Assembly (NCBI RefSeq): GCF_001280505.1
Contig: NZ_LBIO01000040.1
Coordinates: forward strand, 310,001 to 374,000
DNA from: Mangrovimonas sp. TPBH4
GTDB lineage: Bacteria > Bacteroidota > Bacteroidia > Flavobacteriales > Flavobacteriaceae
Reading direction: 5' to 3'
Length of the DNA stretch: 64,000 bases
The notes under the pieces: model-generated
Seen by the model: only the letters and a program-made list of their open reading frames with translations
Database searches by the model: none
What the model was told of the DNA's origin: nothing
In this document: positions 16,127 through 24,454 of the stretch, in pieces
How the letters are laid out: each line of letters begins with the position of its first letter
How positions within the stretch are numbered: position 1 is the first letter of the stretch
Translations under genes and position numbers: made by a program

Positions 16127-17467
16127 TTATCGTTCTTCTCCTCCCTCATAAACCCGCAGTTCCAACAAGTCATAAACAACACTAAGCTTTTCAGGCTCAG
16201 TATCGGACAACTGCTTTAAATGGGTATCAAAAAAAGACGCGACAAGCGAACTGCTTATCTCCATGCCTTCATAAGGATCTATAGTTCCAGTGCCAGCAAG
16301 CGCAGGCACGGGCACCATAAACGGAATGTCCATAAAATTGGGATGTCCGGACTGCCGGAGTTTGCATTCATAAAACAAATCTTGACTCTTATGCGCGTAC
16401 ACATGGGCATTGATATCTTCATGCTCTGCAGGCCAATCGGCAGAAAGATAGAGATACGGTACATGGTAACTGCTGTCTATCATGGTCCCCCACTGAATCC
16501 CATCCAAATTGGCCGCTGCTTTTATGCGCTTGTCGTTCATGGCCACCTTCCCTGCCGCACCACCTCCTACCGAATGCCCAAAAACCCCAAGCCGTTCCAA
16601 ATCCAAGGCTCCTTTTAGTGGTCCTTTGGCATTCCATTCCTCCAATAAATCTATGGTGCCTATCATATCCTGAGCCCAACGCTCTTGAATAGCGCCTTCA
16701 AAATAATCCTTGATAGCTTCCCTAACAACAGGATGCCGCTCCTCATAATTCAATCCTTGTTTAAAGGCGTTCGCAATCGGTTCTATAGTCTCCATGGCAT
16801 TGGCCGAAATCCTTCTTTGGTAGTCATAATCAAAAGAAGCAGAGTGTCCATCCGGAAAGCTCACCCCCAAACTTTCATAAGTATGGTTCATATTCACAAC
16901 AATATATCCTTGACTGGCCAACTCCGTCAACAAAGCATAATACCCTGTGGCCTTCGAGCCATACCCGTGCGAAAACAACAACACAGGAAAGCGTCCATTG
17001 GCCACCGAAATCCCGGGATACACATACGTCTGCACCTTATCCAAATAATCCAAGGCCGCTGGCGGCAAGCCGTATTTGGTAGCAAACCCCGCCCTGCTTG
17101 CCTGGTCCACATAAGGTTCTGCTTTCATATTCGTGATATCCGCCTCACTGGGGTACCAAATCTTATACAACAGTTCCCTTTTATCATTGGGGTCTTCGGT
17201 AATTTCTTCGTCCCTATCGGTCTGCTCATAAATCAAGGCCGTCCCCACTTGATAGGAACCTTTCGGCTCTGGTAACGAAAACACCGGCAATACCATAGGC
17301 AGCACCCATCCTATTACCAACAACAAACACAACAAAACATACCCAAGACCTCGAAGCCACGAGAACTTAACAGGGGCAAAACCATCCACTGCCTTCAGCC
17401 GCCACGCTACAAGAACCAACAACACATAGGCCGGAACCATCTGCCAGCGCCACCCTTCCACAATCAA
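16127..17467 (-). CDS. PAF-acetylhydrolase/dienelactone-hydrolase-like membrane hydrolase, 5' part split off by a nonsense codon
   Basis: From a TTG at 17467 the frame encodes 446 residues: two hydrophobic segments (about 10-22 and 40-63) and a large alpha/beta-hydrolase domain with LLFSHGYGS (163-171) and the nucleophile elbow GHSVGG (Ser299). The pattern resembles the platelet-activating-factor acetylhydrolase group (PF03403-like). Two codons upstream is a TAG in the same frame, and upstream of that the same frame continues to an ATG at 17593 with another membrane segment. The original protein was thus about 488 residues. Expression could persist by re-initiation at TTG 17467 or at ATG 17440 (inside the first segment). 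The catalytic part is intact. Confidence 0.8.
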   Translation of the reverse strand: MIVEGWRWQMVPAYVLLVLVAWRLKAVDGFAPVKFSWLRGLGYVLLCLLLVIGWVLPMVLPVFSLPEPKGSYQVGTALIYEQTDRDEEITEDPNDKRELLYKIWYPSEADITNMKAEPYVDQASRAGFATKYGLPPAALDYLDKVQTYVYPGISVANGRFPVLLFSHGYGSKATGYYALLTELASQGYIVVNMNHTYESLGVSFPDGHSASFDYDYQRRISANAMETIEPIANAFKQGLNYEERHPVVREAIKDYFEGAIQERWAQDMIGTIDLLEEWNAKGPLKGALDLERLGVFGHSVGGGAAGKVAMNDKRIKAAANLDGIQWGTMIDSSYHVPYLYLSADWPAEHEDINAHVYAHKSQDLFYECKLRQSGHPNFMDIPFMVPVPALAGTGTIDPYEGMEISSSLVASFFDTHLKQLSDTEPEKLSVVYDLLELRVYEGGEER

Positions 17468-17470
17468 GTG

Positions 17471-17593
17471 CTAGGCCAACAACAAACCTAAAAACAATAA
17501 GAGATAATCGGCATGGATACGGCGCAACAAAGGACGCTTCACAAAAGGCAATAGGGTGACTGCCGCCAACAGGAGGATTTCAAAAATTCTCAT
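17471..17593 (-). pseudogene. N-terminal 40 codons of the hydrolase, closed by an in-frame TAG
   Basis: The ATG at 17593 opens a frame encoding MRIFEILLLAAVTLLPF and a second hydrophobic stretch YLLLFLGLLLA, then TAG at 17471-17473. The codon after the stop begins HLIVEGWRWQMVPAY, which continues the membrane topology smoothly. A CAG-to-TAG change (Gln to stop) is the simplest explanation. Confidence 0.7.
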
Positions 17594-17638
17594 AAACAAT
17601 AAAGAAGCTCTAATTAAAACAAAGTGAAGACAAGCAGT

Positions 17639-18064
17639 TTATGCCTTAGGCTCTTGGTTGGCAATCAAACCTCTCAACACCAAAATCCCCAATCGGCAAA
17701 CCACAAAGGTAAACAGGCCAAAAGTAGCCGTAAGCAAGGACACCTTTAGGCCACCAGCAAAAATAGCAGGTTCGGCATCGCCCATGGCTTCAATGGAATC
17801 AAAGGCCATTATCAAACCAATAATGGAGCCCATAAAGCCAACCACCAAGCCCAACAGGCTGCTATCGATAGCCAACCGCAGCATTTTTTGCGACTGCTCC
17901 AAATGGCCTTTCAAGCCCATAAAGCCTCTCGCCAAAAAGAACAGCGACATCACAAAACAGATTAAAATAAGTGACATCATAAGCGGACCACCTTCATTAA
18001 AGCGATCTACAATAGAGCCAAAGATTAAAAAGCGACTGAAAACATACATTGCTAAAAGGTTCAT
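17639..18064 (-). CDS. MotA/TolQ/ExbB-like integral membrane protein
   Basis: This 141-residue protein has three strongly hydrophobic segments (about 27-48, 70-88 and 106-133). The stretch GFMGSIIGLIMAFDSIEAMG and the later ALKVSLLTATFGLF-like region (here GLKVSLLTATFGLF) match the pore helices of the MotA/TolQ/ExbB proton-channel family. It lacks the longer cytoplasmic loop of ExbB and no ExbD/TolR gene is adjacent, so it may be a stand-alone small family member. The start is the ATG at 18064. It reads leftwards, 45 bases upstream of the interrupted hydrolase gene, and diverges from the LytS gene. Confidence 0.75.
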   Translation of the reverse strand: MNLLAMYVFSRFLIFGSIVDRFNEGGPLMMSLILICFVMSLFFLARGFMGLKGHLEQSQKMLRLAIDSSLLGLVVGFMGSIIGLIMAFDSIEAMGDAEPAIFAGGLKVSLLTATFGLFTFVVCRLGILVLRGLIANQEPKA

Positions 18065-18245
18065 AACGTTCGTTTTTTGAATAATTACACCCCAAACTTA
18101 CGCCATACAGGCACAAGATAATCCAAAATGCGACGAACAACCAAATTAGCTCCCAATATAACCGCAGGTCGAATCCCCTGCTAAATTGGTCATCCGTCTA
18201 CAAAAGCAACCATCCTGCCAAAAAGTGTTGTATCATTGTAGGGTG

Positions 18246-19310
18246 ATGAGCAGCCTCCTTTCAAAACAAATCCTTTTAAAAGCCTTGGCGCGCAGCCTTA
18301 AGCACCTCCTATTTTGGTGCTTGGTCCTGCTGTTCTTTACCTATTTCTTTGGCTCACAAAGCAAGGATTTCCACAACGCCCTCTTGTTTTCGGCCTTTTT
18401 AATGCCCATTACCATCGCCACCACCTACGTGTCCATTTACAAACTCATTCCAGAGTATTTAATTCCCAAGCGTTATGGCAAATTTGCCCTTTATAGCTGC
18501 TATACGCTCATCATTTCCGGCTACCTCATCATGCTCTCCATTTTCTTTAGCTTGATCTATCTGGCCCACTTCAATTACAACGAGATGAACCCCGTTACCA
18601 AAAACATCATCCTGGTAACTTCTGGCGTGTATTTAATTGTCATTTTGGTAAGCGCCTACAAACTCTTGCAGCTCAATTTGGAACATGCCGAAAGAACCAA
18701 AAAGCTCCAAACCCAAATTCTAGAAACCCAACTAAAGCTCAAGGAACAGGAACTGCAGTACCTTAAAATGCAAATCCACCCCCACTTTCTGTTCAATACC
18801 CTCAACACCCTATACGGTTTTGCCCTTAGGAAGGCCGAAGAAACCCCAGAAATGATCCTAAAGCTCTCCAACCTCTTGGATTATTTGCTGTATCAGGCCG
18901 ACAAACCTTTCGTATTGCTAACAGAAGAAATAGAACACATTAAAGACTATATTGCCTTAGAGGAAATGCGCTTCAACGAAACCCTGAAGCTGCAGTTCAC
19001 CAACAACAACATCCCCGAAACCCTCACCATGGCCCCCATGGTATTGGTACCCTTTGTAGAAAACAGCTTTAAGCACGGCTCCCTCCACCAAGGCAAGCTC
19101 CATATCAACATCCATTTGGAATGCCAGGGCCAAACCCTGCATTTCAACATAGACAACACCCACAAAAAAGGGCATACCTCCTCCAAAAAAGGCATCGGAC
19201 TGGAAAACATCAAAAAACGACTTAATTTATTGTATAAAGACAACTACACCCTGCATATCCAAAATGAAAGTGATATTTTTAAGGTGCAGTTACAACTACA
19301 GTTACACTAG
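18246..19310 (+). CDS. LytS-type sensor histidine kinase
   Basis: From the ATG at 18246 the protein has 354 residues: four hydrophobic segments in the first 145, a coiled linker, then the His_kinase (PF06580) motif QIHPHFLFNTLNTLYG with the phospho-acceptor His in HPHF (around residue 178). The ATPase part shows LVPFVENSFKHG (N box) and KGIGLENIKKRL (G box). A TTG 60 bases upstream extends the frame but adds no recognisable sequence. Stop and next start are 3 bases apart, so it forms an operon with the LytTR regulator. The ligand is unknown; such pairs often control membrane or envelope genes, and the ExbB-like gene diverges from it. Confidence 0.92.
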   Translation: MSSLLSKQILLKALARSLKHLLFWCLVLLFFTYFFGSQSKDFHNALLFSAFLMPITIATTYVSIYKLIPEYLIPKRYGKFALYSCYTLIISGYLIMLSIFFSLIYLAHFNYNEMNPVTKNIILVTSGVYLIVILVSAYKLLQLNLEHAERTKKLQTQILETQLKLKEQELQYLKMQIHPHFLFNTLNTLYGFALRKAEETPEMILKLSNLLDYLLYQADKPFVLLTEEIEHIKDYIALEEMRFNETLKLQFTNNNIPETLTMAPMVLVPFVENSFKHGSLHQGKLHINIHLECQGQTLHFNIDNTHKKGHTSSKKGIGLENIKKRLNLLYKDNYTLHIQNESDIFKVQLQLQLH

Positions 19311-19313
19311 CAC

Positions 19314-20030
19314 GTGCACAACCAAAACACCATATCCTGTATCATTGTAGATGACGAAGCCATTGCCAGGGAAGTCATCCAGACCCACCTGTCCAAAATC
19401 CCCAATATAAACGTGGTGGCCAGTTGCAGCAGCGCCATAGAGGCCTTTCAGTGCATTCGTGAGCAGGAAGTAGATGTGGTGTTTCTGGACATCAACATGC
19501 CTGAGATATCAGGGATTGCCTTTGCCAAGTCCATCAACAAAAACATCAAGATCATCTTTACCACCGCCTATAGGGACTATGCCGTAGAAGGCTTCGAGCT
19601 CCAGGCTGTTGATTACCTTCTAAAGCCCATTTCCTTTGACAGGTTACTAAAGGCCGTCAACAACTATTTTGAAACCCATACCCAAAACAATCCTAGCCCA
19701 TCAGCACCAACAGAAGTACCCAACTTTATGTTTGTTAGGGCCGACAGACGCATGATAAAAATAGATTTTGAAGCCATTACCTATATTGAAAGCTATAGCG
19801 ACTACCTAAAAATACATCTGGGCCACCAAACCATCGTCACCCGCGAAACCATTAGCGCTATTGAAGCCAAACTACCCGCAGAGAAATTTTTGCGCATCCA
19901 CCGGTCCTACATCATCGCCATCAAACACATTGCCTCCTTTACCAACGACGAAATCATCGTTCAAAACAAGGCCCTGTCCATCAGCCGTAGCTATAAAAAA
20001 GACGTGTTAAGTGTGTTGGAGAGGTTTTAA
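19314..20030 (+). CDS. LytTR-family response regulator
   Basis: The 238-residue protein starts at a GTG 3 bases after the kinase stop. The receiver domain (about 8-120) has the acidic pair VDDE, phospho-acceptor Asp59 in VVFLDINMPE, TTAYRDYAVEGF and the conserved DYLLKPIS. The LytTR DNA-binding domain (about 140-235) shows ITYIESYSDYLKIH, RETISAIEAKLP and FLRIHRSYIIAIKHI. It is the cognate regulator of the preceding LytS kinase. No LytTR direct repeats were recognised nearby by eye. Confidence 0.95.
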   Translation: MHNQNTISCIIVDDEAIAREVIQTHLSKIPNINVVASCSSAIEAFQCIREQEVDVVFLDINMPEISGIAFAKSINKNIKIIFTTAYRDYAVEGFELQAVDYLLKPISFDRLLKAVNNYFETHTQNNPSPSAPTEVPNFMFVRADRRMIKIDFEAITYIESYSDYLKIHLGHQTIVTRETISAIEAKLPAEKFLRIHRSYIIAIKHIASFTNDEIIVQNKALSISRSYKKDVLSVLERF

Positions 20031-20045
20031 CTGTTACATAACTCC

Positions 20046-20789
20046 TTAATCACAAAAAAAATTCTCAATTGGTTTGTATCTAAACTCCACGTATATATGT
20101 TTATATTTTTTGGATGCCTCCAAAATTTTAGAATCCTTCAACAAAATATCTAGAGTCTTCTTATCTCCCTTAATGTTTACCAAATCAAACACTCCATCTT
20201 TACTAGTTATTCTTCCTGGCTCATACTCCGTTGTATCCAATTTAATCCTCGCTCTACCTTTACATTCCAAAGAGTTTCCTAAAATAACATTAGGGTTTAG
20301 TCTTCCTAGTTTAAACAGGCTATAGTTATCATCAATTCCATACATCTCATCAAACTGAAAATCATAATAATCATTAGGCGACAGCAATAAATCCCCGTCC
20401 TTATTCCATAAAATATCACCTCCTTTGAGAGGTACATAAGAGGCATTGTCATCTATTCCATCTGGACCTATATGATAAAAACCTTTAAACACCTTTAATG
20501 CTTTTGATTCAACACCCGAATTCAACTTAATGTCTGCTTTAATAAGTTGCTCCCTCAACACATCATTTTTTCCAGCCAAAAAAGAATTAAAGTCTTCTTC
20601 ATCAAAACTATAATCTGTTCTTGTTAAATAAAACAACTGATAATATTTACCTAAAGAGTCTTGATTAATCTTTTGAAGCTCATGCTCAATTAAATAGAAT
20701 TTTACATGCTTACCAAAAAAAGCATGAAGAATCGCATAAAACAGTAAACTACATAATCCCAAATAAACAAATACTTTCTTATAACTCAT
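20046..20789 (-). CDS. Hypothetical membrane-anchored protein
   Basis: This 247-residue protein has one N-terminal hydrophobic segment (about 5-25) and then a soluble, charged domain expected in the periplasm, with DYSFDEEDFNSFLAG, GPDGIDDNASY and a C-terminal KYKHIYVEFRYKPIENFF. I do not recognise the family. It ends 15 bases from the stop of the converging LytTR gene. The next gene upstream, 45 bases away on the same strand, encodes another N-terminally anchored protein, so the two may be co-expressed. Confidence 0.65.
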   Translation of the reverse strand: MSYKKVFVYLGLCSLLFYAILHAFFGKHVKFYLIEHELQKINQDSLGKYYQLFYLTRTDYSFDEEDFNSFLAGKNDVLREQLIKADIKLNSGVESKALKVFKGFYHIGPDGIDDNASYVPLKGGDILWNKDGDLLLSPNDYYDFQFDEMYGIDDNYSLFKLGRLNPNVILGNSLECKGRARIKLDTTEYEPGRITSKDGVFDLVNIKGDKKTLDILLKDSKILEASKKYKHIYVEFRYKPIENFFCD

Positions 20790-20834
20790 ACACTAATTAG
20801 TCAATAATTTTAAAGTGAATTAAAAAGAAAACAA

Positions 20835-21650
20835 CTAGTCAGCCACACCATCAAAACCTCCGGAATCTGCGTAGCCACCACCATAATCGCTATAACCGCC
20901 ACCGTAGTCACTGTAGCCACCGCCATAACTATCCCCGCCTCCAAAGTCATCATAGCCTCCAACATCATCGGAATCATAGTCATCATACCCAAAATCAAAT
21001 TCAAAGTCATCATCGGAATCGTCAAAATCAAACTCGAAATCATCATCTTCTTCATAGGTTTCATCCAGCACGCTAAAATCCCTATCAAATCCATTGCGGT
21101 AATAAACTAGTACAGGGATGGGCCTTCCTTTAAGTCGTCTTTTAGTCTCCTTTATAGATATACGCTCCAATTCCAGTTTGCCAATTCCTACCCAAACCCT
21201 TTTATCTGGGCAATTAGCTTTTGGAAACCCATAAGTGTAGTGCTTGCCAGCAATAACATATTCTTGAAACACACGATACCTCCCATTCTCAAAACCGGAT
21301 GTCAACACTACTTCAGAACCTAATGTTTCTTTAGGGGACACTTCTTCCTTAGGCGAGGATTCCGTTTTAGGACTTATAACTGTAGGTGTAACGTTTCGGG
21401 CTGCAATTGCTATGGCCGCTAGTTGCGCATCCGCTTCTTCAGCAGAAACAAGAGATCCTTCTTTTGTTTTCTCATCAGACAAAGTCAGAGCATTTGTAGA
21501 TGCAACCCCAGCCTCGATAAATGAATCTGATTGGATAGACTCCGAAGAATTATTATCTCCGTCATCTTCAATAAGTGCACTAGACGATGTTAACGCCTCC
21601 AAACTCCAAAAGAACAAAGCAACCACTACAAGTAATATCAGTCCAATCAT
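20835..21650 (-). CDS. Hypothetical membrane-anchored protein with Asp-rich and Gly-Tyr repeat tail
   Basis: The 271 residues comprise an N-terminal hydrophobic anchor (1-18), a Ser/Glu-rich spacer (20-115), a compact basic domain (about 120-195: YRVFQEYVIAGKHYTYGFP, KRRLKGRPIPVLVYYRNG) and an extraordinary tail. Residues 198-233 are mostly Asp/Glu/Phe, and 235-265 repeat GGGYSDY. The tail is probably disordered or may bind cations or form assemblies. No known domain was recognised with certainty. The tail's repetitive DNA at about 20860-20960 could vary in length between strains by slippage. Confidence 0.65.
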   Translation of the reverse strand: MIGLILLVVVALFFWSLEALTSSSALIEDDGDNNSSESIQSDSFIEAGVASTNALTLSDEKTKEGSLVSAEEADAQLAAIAIAARNVTPTVISPKTESSPKEEVSPKETLGSEVVLTSGFENGRYRVFQEYVIAGKHYTYGFPKANCPDKRVWVGIGKLELERISIKETKRRLKGRPIPVLVYYRNGFDRDFSVLDETYEEDDDFEFDFDDSDDDFEFDFGYDDYDSDDVGGYDDFGGGDSYGGGYSDYGGGYSDYGGGYADSGGFDGVAD

Positions 21651-21657
21651 AAATTTC

Positions 21658-21822
21658 CTATTTCAATCTAAATTCTTTGGAGCAGTCAAAGCACCAACGG
21701 TCCTTCTTTTTTAATAGCAAAGGAAAGCCCAGCAAAAGAAATGAAATCGCAAAGGCTTTTTTGGAGAAGTAAGGTTTTGAAACATCCTCACTTTTACAAT
21801 ATGGGCAACAAGGTTTTTGCAT
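21658..21822 (-). CDS. 54-residue zinc-ribbon membrane protein
   Basis: This short frame runs from ATG at 21822 to TAG at 21658. The product has CPYC at residues 6-9 and CFDC at 44-47, a classic pair of zinc-binding knuckles, with a hydrophobic stretch AFAISFLLLGFPLLL between. It starts 3 bases after the stop of the DUF2007 gene and is clearly translated from the same message. Small CxxC...CxxC proteins next to DUF2007 proteins are a conserved theme in Flavobacteriia as far as I recall. The role is unknown. Confidence 0.75.
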   Translation of the reverse strand: MQKPCCPYCKSEDVSKPYFSKKAFAISFLLLGFPLLLKKKDRWCFDCSKEFRLK

Positions 21823-21825
21823 AAG

Positions 21826-22194
21826 CTATTTGCTTACAAAAATGATGGCTACCCAAACTAAAAAAACGAATACCAAAATAAACACAATGCCAATGGTAAT
21901 TTTTAAAAGACTGGTCACTTTTTGCCCCATTAAACGCTGCTCTTCGCTCAGCTCCCCATCATGGATTAAAAATTTTCGATATCCTAAATTAACAAGGATA
22001 TCAATCGCCTCCTGGGCATGAACCTCGGGAACTTCCAATCGAATACCTCCAATGGCATTGGAAATAAAATTATGGACCTGAACCGTAAGTTCGTCCCTAA
22101 CCTGATAAGGTATATCGTTCTCTTCAAGTAAAGTTTTGGCCACCGCCAACTCCGAAGGATAGGAAAAGGCAGCAATAAGTATATAGTTGGTCAT
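21826..22194 (-). CDS. DUF2007-domain membrane protein
   Basis: The 122-residue protein has an N-terminal DUF2007 domain (about 1-72: IAAFSYPSELAVAKTLLEEN, then DIPYQVRDE, GGIRLEVPEVHAQEAIDIL), a linker, and a C-terminal membrane segment (about 95-119). DUF2007 is annotated as a putative signal-transducing domain related to the ACT/GlnB fold; its ligand is unknown. The zinc-ribbon gene follows 3 bases after its stop. A perfect 16-base palindrome sits 28 bases upstream of its start. Confidence 0.85.
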   Translation of the reverse strand: MTNYILIAAFSYPSELAVAKTLLEENDIPYQVRDELTVQVHNFISNAIGGIRLEVPEVHAQEAIDILVNLGYRKFLIHDGELSEEQRLMGQKVTSLLKITIGIVFILVFVFLVWVAIIFVSK

Positions 22195-22221
22195 GTAATA
22201 ATGGGGTGTGGTTGATTGTAA

Positions 22222-22237
22222 TTTCTTACGTAAGAAA
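22222..22237. promoter_or_regulatory. Perfect 16-base palindrome upstream of the DUF2007 gene
   Basis: TTTCTTACGTAAGAAA is fully self-complementary with no spacer. It lies between the DUF2007 start and the stop of the upstream gene. A dimeric regulator site is possible; it is too AT-rich and lacks a U-tract for a terminator. Confidence 0.35.
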
Positions 22238-22249
22238 GAAACTTAAACT

Positions 22250-22489
22250 CTAATATGCAAATAAAACATCAAATCCTATAACAAAATAGTAGTTGGTCCA
22301 AACCATAGAAAACATACTTCCTAAAATAAAAAGCGCCCACCTGACTCTATGGCTTGAATATTTAACACCATCATGAAACCCTTGATAAACCATCTCCAAC
22401 AACCAACTTAAAGTATAGCACAAATTAGCCCCAATAACAAAAACTATAGCGTCCTTAACGATGACATCCTCCCCTAGAATGCTTCTCAT
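22250..22489 (-). CDS. Small integral membrane protein, 3' part of a gene split by an in-frame TGA
   Basis: The frame from ATG 22489 encodes 79 residues with two or three hydrophobic segments (AIVFVIGANLCYTLSWLLEMV, shown here as AIVFVIGANLC and YTLSWLLEMV, then WALFILGSMFSMVW). Three codons upstream is TGA, and beyond it the same frame continues to an ATG at 22615 with a matching membrane protein N-terminus. The natural product was therefore about 121 residues. Whether the truncated frame is translated is unclear. No known function. Confidence 0.55.
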   Translation of the reverse strand: MRSILGEDVIVKDAIVFVIGANLCYTLSWLLEMVYQGFHDGVKYSSHRVRWALFILGSMFSMVWTNYYFVIGFDVLFAY

Positions 22490-22498
22490 GGGGTAATC

Positions 22499-22615
22499 TC
22501 AATAACTATATATTGAAAAAACAGACGCCCCAACAATCAGAACATTATAAAGAACTCGTCGTTTTTCCCACCATAGAATTAGGCCTTTTATATTTGAATT
22601 TTTTGAAAATAGCAT
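22499..22615 (-). pseudogene. N-terminal 38 codons of the same membrane protein, closed by TGA
   Basis: From ATG 22615 the product begins MLFSKNSNIKGLILWWEKRR and continues VLYNVLIVGASVFSIYSY before TGA at 22499-22501. The LILWWEKRRVLYN motif followed by a membrane helix, and the ANLCYTLSWLLE motif after the stop, are what one expects of one continuous small membrane protein. Confidence 0.6.
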
Positions 22616-22710
22616 TTTCAAATTTTAACCACTTTAGTTTTTAAAAATCGTTAGTTCTAAATCTTGACAGAAATTGAAAGAACGTTTCCATGATAATAAT
22701 CATCAATTCA

Positions 22711-23562
22711 TTAATAATAAACAATCTTTGCTAAGCTATTTATTTCTTTCCCATTCAAAATTCCAAGGTCGGTTTCTTCCTCACTTTGGTAAATCCTATA
22801 AATTCGTATCGGTAAGGAATCTTGTTTTTCTTCTCTAAATCTTTCAGGCAAATGTTTGGCAATAGTTGCAAACTCCACGGGAACGGTTACTTTCAATTTT
22901 TGGGTTATAACTGAATCTGGAATCTCTTTATCTGCAAAGACCCTCAAATGAAATTTTCGGTCCAACAGAAGTGCATGTGTTTCTATTTGATCTTCCTCAG
23001 AAGGCGCTATACTATCTTTAAAGCCCTCAATATCGTACCTCAAATTATTTAGGTTATCAGTGAGTTCGGTTCTAGCAACCATCTTACCATTAGAAACTCC
23101 AATAAATACTTTCAGTCCGTAAATTGGGTCTGTATCTAAAAGCTCCACCTCGTTGTCTTCTGGTAAAAAAAATTCAATTTTGTATCTCCTATTAAGATAC
23201 TCCAAGTAATTGTTTGCCCTTAGCAAATGCATCTTAAATTCTCCCTTTTCAGTCCTAAAATCACCAAATAAGGTATCGCCATTCCTTGAAAGATTGTAAT
23301 AAACAGACACATTACTTAAAGAATCAAGCACTGTGACGTTTGAAATATTAAAGTCAATTTTAGACTCTGTCGCATTCCAATCAACAGTTTTTTTGGAGTC
23401 CTCAATAACCAAAAGACTATCCGAATAAAAATACAATCGAGTGAACCCATTATTTTCCAAACCATACCACTTACCGAGGAGCTTTTTTTCGGAAGCGTTC
23501 TGTCCACAGGATAAAACTAGAAGGAAATTCAAAAAGACTAATATGTAATTTCTTCCCTTCAA
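22711..23562 (-). CDS. Hypothetical lipoprotein
   Basis: The 283-residue protein has a lipoprotein signal peptide (LLVLSC, Cys19). Residues about 26-115 (KKLLGKWYGLENNGFTRLYFY) look like a beta-rich lipocalin-like fold, a pattern often seen in Bacteroidota lipoproteins. The rest is charged and soluble, with no catalytic motif. The family is not recognised. A 370-base gene-free gap lies upstream; nearest neighbours are the split membrane-protein gene (downstream) and a divergent hypothetical gene. Confidence 0.65.
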   Translation of the reverse strand: MKGRNYILVFLNFLLVLSCGQNASEKKLLGKWYGLENNGFTRLYFYSDSLLVIEDSKKTVDWNATESKIDFNISNVTVLDSLSNVSVYYNLSRNGDTLFGDFRTEKGEFKMHLLRANNYLEYLNRRYKIEFFLPEDNEVELLDTDPIYGLKVFIGVSNGKMVARTELTDNLNNLRYDIEGFKDSIAPSEEDQIETHALLLDRKFHLRVFADKEIPDSVITQKLKVTVPVEFATIAKHLPERFREEKQDSLPIRIYRIYQSEEETDLGILNGKEINSLAKIVYY

Positions 23563-23932
23563 ATTATTGTTAGTATAAAGATATTGACTTATGCATAGGG
23601 ACTAAGAGTTAGAAGCTAATATACCACAAAACCCATAAATCTGTAACTGTAAACCTACAAAACTTTATAATCATTAAAATCATCAGTGTCTTACGACGGA
23701 ATACAACTTACAAGCCCTTCACTTATTATAACCTGAATTTGACTAAGACATTATTCGTCCAAAGTCCTTTCTCTACCAAATATGCCAAAGCCTAACACCA
23801 ACAAGCACCAACCCACTCCCTCTTTGAAGGGAGATGTAAAAACGGTCCCATCCCTCCCCACAAAAATTGCCACACTTTCACTATCTTTAAGGCACACCAC
23901 TCCAAAATACTTAAACTAACCCACGGCACACA
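23563..23932. other. Gene-free divergent region
   Basis: The 370 bases between two divergent hypothetical genes should hold both promoters. CTCCCTCTTTGAAGGGAG near 23818 is a short imperfect palindrome of REP-like look. No RNA gene or open frame with coding character was found. Confidence 0.4.
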
Positions 23933-23941
23933 TTGTACAAC

Positions 23942-24454
23942 ATGAGCTTAGAGTTAGCAATCAATCTATTAACATCCATTGGGGTCATCATTTCGGTAAT
24001 CTTCCTTGCCATAGAAATCAAAAAGAACACCCAGGCCGTCCGCTCCAACTTCTACGACTCCTTTGCCAATTCCAATAGGGAATTCCTCCACCAATTAATT
24101 GTAGATAAAGACCTTGGAAAACTGTTCGAAAAAGGCACCAAGTCCTGGAACACCCTAAATGAAGACGATAAAAGAACCTCCAATTTTCTGTACATACAAC
24201 TCTTCCGTATTTGGGAAAACCTCTATTACCAAAACAAGATGAATGTCCTCGAGCCCTGGCTTTGGGTAAGCAACAGGAATACCATCATTTCCTATTTCCA
24301 CCTTAAGGGCATACAGGAATGGTGGCAAATCCGCCGGCAATCCTTCTCTAAAGAGTTTGTAGAATTCTTGGAACAATCCAAAAAACCAGAAAACCAAATC
24401 AAGGTTATTGAAGATTTAATAACCACTACTACAAAGGATTCAAACAACAAGTAA
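23942..24454 (+). CDS. Hypothetical membrane-anchored protein
   Basis: From ATG 23942 the product has 170 residues: an N-terminal hydrophobic segment (about 5-24, NLLTSIGVIISVIFLAIEI) and a cytosolic helical domain with SNREFLHQLIVDKDLGKLFEKG, KRTSNFLYIQLFRIWENLYYQ (here split: KRTSNFLYIQLF, RIWENLYYQ) and GIQEWWQIRRQSFSKEF. Similar proteins are widespread in marine bacteria and unnamed. A TTG three codons earlier is an alternative start. No operon partner. Confidence 0.65.
   Translation: MSLELAINLLTSIGVIISVIFLAIEIKKNTQAVRSNFYDSFANSNREFLHQLIVDKDLGKLFEKGTKSWNTLNEDDKRTSNFLYIQLFRIWENLYYQNKMNVLEPWLWVSNRNTIISYFHLKGIQEWWQIRRQSFSKEFVEFLEQSKKPENQIKVIEDLITTTTKDSNNK

Noticed and set aside
16685-17275. 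196-codon plus-strand ORF opposite the interrupted hydrolase
   Set aside because: Long only because the opposite strand is a conserved hydrolase frame; contains no recognisable domain.
20810-21094. 94-codon ORF rich in Met and Ile on the minus strand
   Set aside because: It is an alternative frame of the GGGYSDY/Asp-rich tail repeats; the repeated DNA stays open in more than one frame.
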